Positions 46,853 through 64,000 of a stretch of 64,000 nucleotides of DNA are shown in pieces. Source of the stretch: Lutjanus erythropterus (Eukaryota; Chordata; Actinopteri; Lutjaniformes; Lutjanidae). The stretch's first letter is position 1. Each line of letters starts with the position of its first letter. A program made the position numbers and the translations under genes. Location: NCBI GenBank assembly GCA_020091685.1, contig CM034603.1, positions 15,603,596-15,667,595 on the forward strand, in the 5' to 3' direction. The notes under the pieces were generated by a model, which was given only the letters and a program-made list of their open reading frames with translations, had not been told where the DNA came from and did no database searches.

Positions 46853-48570
46853 AGTTGGGTACAGAATTTGGCACTTTTAAGGGTACAATTACATCTGTGC
46901 TATCGACTGCCAGTACACATTAAATTAATCTGTACCAAATTTCTGTCTGGAAGCTCATCTGGCTGAGAGAGTAATAGAGAGTACTGAGAGAAAGAGGAAG
47001 AGAGAGAGCAATGTTAGAGCAAGCAGTAGCTTTTTAAAGTAACAGTCAGGGCGACAGTGAACCAAAAGCTCTCACAAGTGTGGTTACTTGCGCCACCAGC
47101 GCACAGTGAGATACAACTATCAGATGTGCCCAAGTGCCCTCATTAATTCACCAGAGCGTTTAGGCCGGCATGCAATAAGCTGACCAGAAAGTCAGTTCTC
47201 ACCACCTTTAGGAAGCAGGTGCACCAGGAGCGCAAGCGATGGCAGCATGACGGCAAATTTACCAGGAGGAAACAAAGAGAAAAGATTTTCAAAGCGAGGA
47301 GACAGATCTCCTGGTTTGAGGAGTGACAGCACAGGTGCGCAATATATGGAGACAGCAGGACGTCTCTAAAACAACTTCATGAGGAAACAGTTTATTTTAC
47401 ATGAACACTTGCAAAAAGTAATACAATAAATGAACCGCAAATGTCATGCAGATATGTAACTGGTTATGTTTTACACTGAAGCTCCTTGAAAATGTGTTTT
47501 ACTTTATAATTCATTATCTTCGTCATTATTATACAGCTCCGCTGGCTGAGGAGTGGGGGAGAGAGATGTTACAGTGGAGGAGAGGTGAACCGATTCAACC
47601 ACCTCAACAGAGCAGTTACACGGCTGACTGTGCTCCTTCTTTCCTCTTCTCTTCCTCCTCATCCTCATCTCCTCCTCCCATCCTCACTCTTCCATCCCGC
47701 TAACACTACTGTGGGTGAAGGAAACAGAATTTGAAAGTGTGTCTCAAGTTTGAAGTGCGCAAAATTACACACAGTGTATCCAGCTCTGTCAGAGGCACCC
47801 ATACCTTCAGCTCGGGCCAGTCTCATGCATTCAGATATGAAAGTATTTTATGCACTCTGCTCTTGTGGCATGGGCATTGGCATTGCAATTCATTTTTCAT
47901 CTCAACTGATTTCAGTCGTCTCACATTTGTATCGATTTTTAACTGTCTCACGAAGTATCATTATATCCCAAACGAATGCAAAGCTGGTGAAGGCAACACG
48001 TTTAACAAATGCAAAATACAGTTCATCTAAAAGCTGAAAATTGATGGTTTTCATAGCCTGAAAGCTAAATCCCCCACAACAGCAGTAGCTATTGTTAGTG
48101 TGCCTGCAACTAGCATCTAACTAGTGTAACTTAACCCTCCATGGACAGCAAAACTTTTAATGAGGCATCAACATCTTCAGATGACTAAGTTTGTTGAATA
48201 AGTTGCTGGATTGTTTACTGTAGTAACTGTCTTGGTAGGCTTAGCATTTTTACTAGTGTTAGCCAGCACTCAGCAACTGGCTGCATCTGAAACTCCTTAC
48301 CAATATATTCAGCACGCCTGAACAGTGTGAAGATTTGTACGTATGTATAAATAACATAAATAAATAACAAAATATTTTAAATTGGTGACAGTATATTTAA
48401 TTTAAAATTTCAGACTCATTTTTATACAGTTGAAATTGCATTTCTGTTATAACAGAGAGTAAAGTACTGAAAAAAGGTACCGTTGGGTACCAGTACTAAA
48501 TTCCAGGTACTGGTATCTGTACAGTATGGATGTGAACTGTATGTGAAAAATGTGAACTGTACCCAAACTT
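46853..48570. mobile_element. DNA-transposon family D, copy 2, hosting family A copy 2
   Basis: The left end AGTTGGGTAC (46853) and the right end GTACCCAAACT (48559-48569) are inverted relatives (one extra T). The right ~680 bp is colinear with 38140-38900. The middle, 47087-47870, is family A, indicating nesting of A in D. Confidence 0.55.
47087..47870 (+). mobile_element. Dispersed repeat family A, copy 2
   Basis: Nearly identical to 27675-28079 over its first ~400 bp, then carries about 200 bp (47491-47690) missing from copy 1 but partly present in copy 3 (CCTCATCCTCATCTCCTCCT), then resumes the shared 3' part (CTAACACTACTGTGGGTG...TCTCATGCA). Confidence 0.75.
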
Positions 48571-48579
48571 AATTTGACA

Positions 48580-51500
48580 CTAGACACAGAGTTGCCTTGA
48601 CTTCATTTAGACAGGATACAGTCTCAGTGTCTGACAACAAGCAAAACACTGGTTTCTTTCAATCATGAGCACAGTCTTTACATAAATTCAACAATACGAG
48701 TCCTCACTTGTTGCACCTGATTGTCCTTCTCTGTCAAAAAAAGAAAACATTACCCTTCGATTAATGGATTGCACAGGAAAAAAGGTTTGTAGTATGCTGT
48801 TCTGGTGTCCTCCACTGAAGCAGTGCTGCCTTTTTTCTCCATTTTATGAGCCCCTAGTGTCTCATTCAATTTCATGTCTCACTTTTGAAATAAATTAATT
48901 TTGCTAAGCTGCCTGGATGATGTGAATATCCGTGTGCTTTTTGTTGAATGACAGAAGCAAATTACTTTTTTTCCTATGGAGATGTGTTGATATTTTCAAT
49001 TAAGAGGCAAATATATTCAAATCACTCACTTAGTGCAGCTGGCGAATTAGTAGATATTTTATGATACATATTTCCCCCTGGAGCCATTAGTACTAGTGAT
49101 GTAGCCTGCAGCATTCCCTCTAAATCTGCATAATTCTGCTGTTCTGATTGACGGTAAGTGAACTGAACTGAAAGTCTTGTTTCTCGGCAGCTTGCTTCAA
49201 CTCTCCGTCTGCGTTTATTTGAGTTAAACCTGGGCAATTTAAAGATGAAGAGATTTTAAATGGTGCCATGATGTGGCTCGTCGCTGTTTTGATCACTTCA
49301 TTTGGTTGATGTCTGTCTCCCACACAGCCACCCACATCGCTGCTCAGTGTGACGAGCCTCACTGAGGAGGATGATTGTTGTATCCTTTCAAAGGCAGCTG
49401 TAGATTGGTGTAGTGCACAGCAGTGTATGCATGAGGATGTTGTTTGTGTGGGCTGCTGTATATGCTATATATGCATTTATGTTCTTTTATGAAGCATGTG
49501 ATGTTGACAGATCTTTTGACATCAAACAGAAAAGCTTTTAGTCGACTTTGTCTCTCTGACAGACTGGATTCATACTGCAGAAAAATTACCTTCTCATCAA
49601 ATCATTTCATCCTCATCGCACTGCTTAAAGGACACATTAGAATTGTTGGTCCAATTATCGTCATTATTTGGGAGTCATGACCAAGTCTATTCCAGTCTGG
49701 GTCTGTGACTGTTAAAGTGATCATCATGTGATGTTTAAAGAGCAACTTAACACCCATTTTTAGCTTCAATAAACCCACTTCACAAAACCAAAACTGCATT
49801 CAAAGCCTGACACATAGACACACACACTGGATGTCAGAGCTGGACTGCTAGCTTACAAGACTTGAGTAAATGTGCTTAACAAAACGTTGCCTTGAAGGTT
49901 GGGAGGATGATCCAACAAGGTCATCGATTTATTTTGGTCTACAAGGCAGAACTACTTAATTTTTGGTTCTGCATTTGTTACTGTTTAAAAGAAACACTGA
50001 AAGAAACTAGAAACACTAATGGTGTGTTCTCACCAACTTGTCCAGTTGAACTGAATACTGGAGCCGTTAGCCCTCGGTGCGGTTCGTTTTGGTTGGTGCA
50101 GCTGCTAAACTCAAACTCTTATGAAGACTGAACAACTGCTGTCTGGTCCACCCTGAATGGATGGTCCTAGATCACTGTCAAGTAAACTCTGGAGCGGTTC
50201 ATTTCTGGTGTGAATACCATTTGAACCAGTCATAGAAGTGTAACATATGCATCATTTCATTGGTTAATAATGTTTTCAGTCACTGTCTTGCTGACTAGTA
50301 CAAGAACTAGTAGCACTTTTGCCGCCAAAGTGTGGACTGGCAAGGGACAAACCTGGACTCATGAGACAGTCACCGTTTTCCCTGCCAATATGTTATTTTG
50401 TTACCCTTGGAAAAAGCCAAGCTAGCTGTTTCCTCTTGTCTCCAGTCTTCATGCTAAGTTCTGCAGACTGCAGCTTCATATTTATTGTACAGATGTGACA
50501 GTGGTATGAATATTCTCAACTAATGCCCGGAAAATGTAGAGTGTAAGATAATATTTAACAAAATCAGTATTTGTTTTGATTAATGAGCAGGAATTATTTA
50601 GTAGATTTCCAACATTGTTAAAATATTCTTTTAAAGATCCTAATTGTTTGCCAGCTGATTAAGAGTCTAGGAGCTATGGAAGGCAACTGGACTTGCTGGA
50701 GGTTCCTGAAGATGCCACTCACCCTTCATCCGTAAGATTGTTCAGCTCTATCTGACTAATGAGGCATTTAACCTCTTGTAGGATCATCAGCACCTTGAGA
50801 GTTGTTATTCTTCTCATTACGGTTACATAATGAGGCAAATTTATTTTTAATAACTGGCAAAAACTGTGAACTGAAATGTGAGAGTGTGCTTTGTGTTGTG
50901 ACTGAGGCTTTTTTGTGTTTCAGTGTGGAGTTTACAGTCCTTGCTGTGCTCATTTCGATTATGTTTTGTATTATTTCTCAATCCAATTAAAATCTTTGCC
51001 TTTCCTTCTCAAATTGCAGTATAAATAAAGTTTAGAATAAGCATGAAATGACTTGGTGAGGACTTTGTAGTTGCAGTGTGTGGCTGTAGATGGTAGGTGC
51101 CATATGCTGGTGTGAAGCCTGATCAGATTCTCTCATCCTGTGCTATTAATTATGTGTCAAAGCAATGCTAATTAAACCAGGAGAGGAGAGCTCCTGCCAT
51201 GTCCTTACCTTCAGGGTATTAGTTAGCACAGTACGCCGCTCTGAATTTCAATTAATCAATTAACAAGTTGGGCCACAGGCAACTTTAGAACAGATACTGG
51301 CTCCTGTTGAATAATTCAGCAGTTTTAATCAGCTTGTTCTATCTATCACGGCCAGAATGTAAATCTAACATGGTGTATAAATTAAACAAAAATGTATAAC
51401 TGTTGTATTTTTGGTTGACTGTTCATCTTTACAGCTGATGCATATCGTCAGAAATTCTTTAATGAGGTCATTATTTTTGTTTCTCTCATGTTTTTCAGTC

Positions 51501-53400
51501 TATTAACTACGATAGTGAGAACAGGTTTCAGGCTTACATTTAGTTAGGCGTCAATCATTATTTTAAAATTTGAGTTTGGATTATATTCAAAATATGAAAC
51601 GGAAATGAGAAAATGCTCCTATTTGACATAATTAAAGTTGGATTGGGAACATTTTAACTTTGTTTGTGGCACGTGGGAACAGAACAGAATACTTAAGGGT
51701 CAGTTGCACCAGCAATTAAAACTGCAAAATTTATAAAAAATAATTAATTTCATTAGCATAGCTACAATTAGTATACTGTCATTGACCAAAAGCAAGCACT
51801 TTTCACAGTCAGTGTTGCCAGTTCAAATAAAATGTGTTGTTTGATTTGCAGCTAAGCTAACAAGCATGCAAACTGACAGCTAGCTAGAACTTTTTCTCCC
51901 CTTCAGTAACTTGAGAAGAATTGTTGTGAATGACGAGCTCAAGCCTGTTCCTGCCTGGCTACCATGTTGGTGGCTCTTTTCTTCAGCCACAGTAGCCTGT
52001 CAATTAGCCATACTGGCAACCAAGCTTCTAGAAAACACCTATTTTGTGTGTAAATGGAGTGTTGATAAACTTCGTGGAGCCATTTTTGGTATGACTACAT
52101 TACTCAGAGCCTAAGGCTTATAACATAAATGTCAAGTTTGCTTATAGGCTGTTTTTTTTATTTATAATGTCCTGGATAGCTGAAACAATAAGCTAATTAG
52201 CCTTAGTGGATTACTTCCTTGTTCACAAAAGGATTTCCTGTTTTTCTCTTTTATATGATCATAAAGTGAATGTTTTGGACCGTGACATTAGGTGGGATAA
52301 AATAGCCCTCAACTTTTTTGTGTCAAGAGGTTGTTTTGCCAGTATTTGTATCTGACAGGTGAAATGAAATGGAGTAAACATATAGAAATTTCATATAGGC
52401 CATTGGAGTTATGGTGGTGGATCCTCTGGTTCTCTGTACAAACTCACATTGTGATTCAGCAGGCTACAATTCTTCTATTTTATTGGAATCAGAATAGAGC
52501 AGCTTGAACACAAAAGTTGAAGTCACCTTGTTAAATCATCCCATTGTGCAACACTGAGTTACACGCACACACTATTTTTTTTTTTTTTTTTTTATCTCCT
52601 CACTACTTTGGGGCTGGATCTCTCCAGGTCAGACTGGAGGTAGAAGTTGGGCAGATTAGTAAAATGAACACTGACGTTTTCAGCTCGAGGATGATTGTTA
52701 GTGCTCTGGAGCAAAAACAACCATGGCTGGAGCCTCATTATCCTGCTCACTGCTACACGCTCTGAATGGCTAAACAAGTCGGCTCAGTTCGTACTGAGAG
52801 GCACTGAACTCTGGGTTTGTGGGGCTTACAGAGCTCTGAAGTGCAGGACCTCCTGTTTCACTGCTGTTTGTTGAGCTGATGGATGGAGCTCATCGGTATT
52901 CAGGGTCTCCAGCTCTGTCATGGAGTCTGTGGGTACTTTGCTATTCAGCGAAAACAGTAAAGAAGTGGACAATGCAGGTGAATGAGCCGTGGTCTCCCTC
53001 ACTGTTTCTCCCGTGCCAAGTATTAGTCTGCCTATCATGTCAGCGGTGATTAATTGTGCCTGACAGTGCCAAGGCCTTGGCACTCCAGAGATTTTTTTTT
53101 AATCTTTTGAGACTTTTTACTGCCATCAGATTCACAGTTTATTCACTCTGAATGATAAAACTGACACGGCGGGTGGATGGATGGGCTGTTTGACTCTTTC
53201 TCTCCCTCTAAATCCTCCTCAGGTACCAGAAACGATTAAACATTCATTTGATGGGAGGATATTTTATTGAGATTAAAAGCCATATCCCATCACTCAAATG
53301 TCAATATCATGGTCGGTGAAGTTCTCGATTATAGTGGGACTTCCTTTTTATTTATTTTTTTTAACTGAGGAAGAAATGGTATCATATTTTGACCCAGTAT
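48580..53400. other. Intron 1, mostly unique, with a MITE-like patch
   Basis: The patch 50015-50240 (GTGCGGTTCGTTTTGGTTGG, CTGGAGCGGTTCATTTCTGG) resembles a teleost hAT MITE. A T19 tract lies at 52575-52593. 51110-51360 looks unique and homeobox-site-rich (see findings). Confidence 0.45.
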
Positions 53401-53409
53401 TAGATCAGT

Positions 53410-53965
53410 TGAAGGGATAGTTCAGATTATTTGAAGAGGGGTTATATGAGATACTTATCAGTTGCCATTGTATTAGCTACAGTAGAAGTCAGCACCCCTC
53501 CAGTTTGGAGAAGTTAAGAGGAGTACCTAAGCTAAAAAATATACTGCTGCCAGCAGGGTCAGTTATTTTTTATCATATATAACAATGATGTGCATTAATG
53601 GGAAACAAATCTGTAATATTCACTCATTTAGAAAGAAAGCAGCAAATGAGCAGCCAAACTTTCTGTGCTATCTGCTGTGAGGCTTTGACATGTGCAGGTA
53701 TTATGGGGCCTATACAGACAGACGCTGACGTTACAGTGTGGCGTGAACGAGGTTGTCAGGTGACCGTGATGCTGATGTAGTCAAGGGGTTAGGTTTTTTT
53801 AAATGGATAGTTCGGATTCACAGAAGTCACACAAAAACACAAACAAACTAAGGCATTGAGGCAGTGGTAGACCAGCAACTCACATATTTTGCAAGAAAAA
53901 ATTACTGGATTCACCTATGAAGTTTGGTTGGTTTGGAGGGAGCAATATAATATTTTGCTCATGCA
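53410..53965 (+). repeat. Dispersed percomorph repeat (AGGGATAGTTCAGATT type)
   Basis: Starts GAAGGGATAGTTCAGATTAT and contains CCCTCCAGTTTGGAGAAG. A second AATGGATAGTTCGGATTCAC start at 53801 suggests two partial copies in tandem. Known to me as a frequent teleost repeat; class not assigned. Confidence 0.5.
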
Positions 53966-55726
53966 CTGGCAGTTTCCTGTCAGAAAAGGCTGAAATAAAG
54001 CAATGAAAATATTCTAAATATAGCGTGCACTAAAAGTGATGACTATTAATAATTACCTCATACAACCCTACATAAAATAATTCAAACTAGCTCTTTAATA
54101 ATGTTATTTTCTACCACATTAGATTTATGACAGCAGAATCACTTCCTTTATAGGCTGAGAAGTGAACTTATCTTACCTCTGTTGCCTCTGAGTCCTCAAT
54201 TACCTCTTCTCCCATATTTTCCTCTTGTAGTGTTCTTATCTTGAAGCAAAACAGCTCTCATTTTCCTATCTTTATTCTCCATAATAGTCCTTCTAATGTC
54301 ATACAAATGCTTTTCTGCTGATGCCACTGATTCAGAAATGTCACCCTTTCCCTTCTGTAAACCTGGATACCTGGAATATAAATGTCAGAGGAAAACTGTT
54401 TTCTAAATGTACCCTCCAGAGGACGTCGAGGATGACAGAAAGAGAAAGATGGTAGGTTTGTTTTTGTGTCAGGGAGGAAGGTGCAACAGTTTAATATTCA
54501 GGAAAGCTCTCAGTTCTACACAGCCGGGGTCAGTGTCGAGGTTCAGTGGCTGCAGAGCCCAGCAGGTATTCAACATTTAGCTCCATTTTCCTCTGAGCCG
54601 TCTGTGTTTGTGCTCCACTGGTCACGCTGTCAGGGACGTCCACTCTTAAATGCCAGAGCTCCGCTGAGGAAAACTGGCCCAGTGTTTTTAAACTGCTCTG
54701 CTCTGTCTGTCTCACTCTGTTGAGTGTTACCTCAGCAAGGATGTGCTCTCACCACACATTATCTCCTCAGGGATTACCACGCTTGCTATTGGAGAGCTGT
54801 CCCTCTCATTTCACCTCTTCAGACTACTGTAATTCACCTGCTTTTCACGCTGAGGGCTCCCCCACCACCCTCAGAAACAAGTGTCAGTGAGGCCACGGCT
54901 TACGGGGATAAAGACTATCAGGAGGAGCTTCAGAGGACCACAGAGCTGGAGGCCCTCTGATGATTGTTGAGTAGCTCGCCGCTTTTTAAAAAAGTGTGAT
55001 TAAATATGTATGAGGCTCAAAACCACTCTATTACTAACAAGTTATTAAAGTGTGATATGACTGTACATCAAGATGCTCAGTGAGTACTGCTGTGACAAAC
55101 TGAATCAAATACACTTCAGACTCAGCTGATAATTTTATCATCAATGAGAAACTACTCAGAGCCACAGTGTCACTGAGGCCAAGTTGGAGGCACTCTGGTA
55201 TTGTCGGACAAAATATTCATAGACTTTAAAACTTTATGAAAATTTTAAAAAGGCACAAAGTGTAGCGTTTAACATCAATAAATCATTACCAACTAGCCTG
55301 GGACATAATATAATTAATAGGGTGGGGAATTTAGTTATTATTCCTCTTGAAATTCCTGTTATGTAATGATGATCTAAGAGAGAGGAGGTGGAAAAATATA
55401 AAAGGAGCTAACCTTTTCTTGGTACTGACCTATCATTGCGGCCAGGCTACTTGCTGAAAAAGCAGTAGAAAATGCTCTGTATAATGTGTGGTCAAATGGC
55501 CTTAGGTGTTGTTGGGCTCTCTCTTTTAATATGCAGGCAGGTCCATAATACTTTGCTACAAGGGCTTGATTGTGAAGTGGTTCTTCCAAACAAGTGTGAA
55601 TTCACAACAGCTATGACCACTTACATGCATGCATCCACAATACGTGGCATCCATGGCCAATTTCAACCTCACAGAAAGAAAATTGCAGTGTGCATTTGTG
55701 TGCATGTGTGTGTCTTTCTACTAAGT

Positions 55727-55933
55727 TGTGTGAATCCATTTAGAGGATATGCACCTTTTAGTCATAGGCCACTACCACACCCCCTTTTTGCCAGCTGGCA
55801 TTAACAGTTGAACACCTATCCTGTGGCTCATCATGACCAACATGTCCACTAAAACTTGAGTCTGTGAATCCATTTGAATGTTATGTGCCTTTTTGCAATA
55901 GGCCACTCCACCCTTTTTGCAAGTGGCATAAAC
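55727..55933 (+). repeat. Local direct duplication (~75 bp, 134 bp apart)
   Basis: 55727-55806 and 55861-55933 share TGTGAATCCATTT, TATG(T)GCCTTTT, ATAGGCCACT and GGCAT(T/A)A words in order. Confidence 0.7.
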
Positions 55934-56224
55934 ACAAACACACATCTTCACATACACTCACTTGCTGCTCATAAAGTCTATCAAAGCCACAAAATGTCAT
56001 TGGAAAAACTAGTATCTCAAATAATTCAGAACCATCCTCCCAAGAAACAGCATCAGTTGTTTCAGCAAGCACCTTCAAAACTGGTTTATGTTCAAGTCAC
56101 AAAGCCTTTTAAGGACCATAGTAATTATAACTGAAGCAAAGGAGGAAGTCAGGTGATGTTAGACGAGTAGTCTACATATAGGGAGGAGGTCAGGGTATGG
56201 ATGGGTCGACAGTCAGTACTGCTG

Positions 56225-56525
56225 GTTGTTTACCCATCTACCATCCATCCAACCATCCTTTTGTGAATATAATATCTCAAGAACGCCTTGAAGGAATTTC
56301 TTAAAACTCACAAATGTCCACTTGGACTCAGCAGTAAACTCATTAGATTTTGGTGGTCAGAGGACAGAGAGTCAAGGTCAGTGTGACCTAAAAAAAAAGT
56401 TTTTGGCCAAGAATTATTGTACTAATTCTAACAAAATTTCACACAAGTACCTAAGAGGATAAAATGATGAGGCGATGACATTTTATATCCACAAGGTCAA
56501 AGGTCACCTTCACTGTGACATACTA
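56225..56525 (+). repeat. Dispersed teleost repeat (AATATCTCAAGAACGCCTTG type)
   Basis: Words ATATCTCAAGAACGCCTTGA, TGTCCACTTGGACTCA, TTAGATTTTGGTGGTCAGAG, GTTTTTGGCCA, and TCAAAGGTCACCTTCACTGT match a very common fish repeat from memory. Confidence 0.6.
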
Positions 56526-56529
56526 TTCA

Positions 56530-64000
<7,471 letters not shown>

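Overview
The window is nuclear DNA of a vertebrate, most likely a percomorph teleost fish. The grounds are: a vertebrate neuronal gene with GT-AG introns and fish-sized spacing, abundant CA/TG microsatellites, AT-rich non-coding DNA, and many dispersed repeats of kinds I know from percomorph genomes (hAT- and Harbinger-type DNA transposons, foldback MITEs, Ty3/Gypsy-like LTRs, L1/Tx1-like and Rex3-like LINE pieces). There are no operons, CRISPR arrays, phage or bacterial genes. I found no tRNA or rRNA gene by eye.

Only one protein-coding gene can be supported: the 5' end of a contactin-associated protein (CNTNAP/Caspr, neurexin superfamily) gene on the + strand. Coding exon 1 (22631-22715) carries the start codon and signal peptide. 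Coding exon 2 (61293-61403) opens the discoidin (F5/8 type C) domain. Both junctions are phase 1 and the exons join in frame across a 38,577-bp first intron. Intron 2 runs off the right edge, so the window holds about 65 residues of a protein normally near 1,300. The paralogue is not settled; the residues look closest to the CNTNAP3/4/5 clade.

Layout: 1-22,300 is upstream flank, dominated by repeats (two solo-LTR-like elements with target-site duplications at 4130-4807 and 12546-13080, a decayed LTR near 5.9-6.6 kb, a broken Harbinger transposase at 8.4-8.8 kb, foldback elements at 13.3-15.2 kb). 22,320-22,830 is the promoter/5' UTR and exon 1 in a pyrimidine-rich then CpG-rich context. 22,716-61,292 is intron 1, with nested DNA transposons at 27.2-30.1 kb, 33.2-35.0 kb, 38.1-38.9 kb and 46.9-48.6 kb, an LTR inserted into a MITE at 42.8-43.5 kb, a LINE 3' fragment at 45.2-45.6 kb and teleost repeat fragments at 53.4-58.6 kb. 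61,404-64,000 is the start of intron 2.

I did not find a new gene system. The most informative signals are the recoverable insertion histories (TSD-bounded LTRs, element-in-element nesting, a three-copy family shared between upstream flank and intron) and the 5' UTR architecture of the CNTNAP gene.
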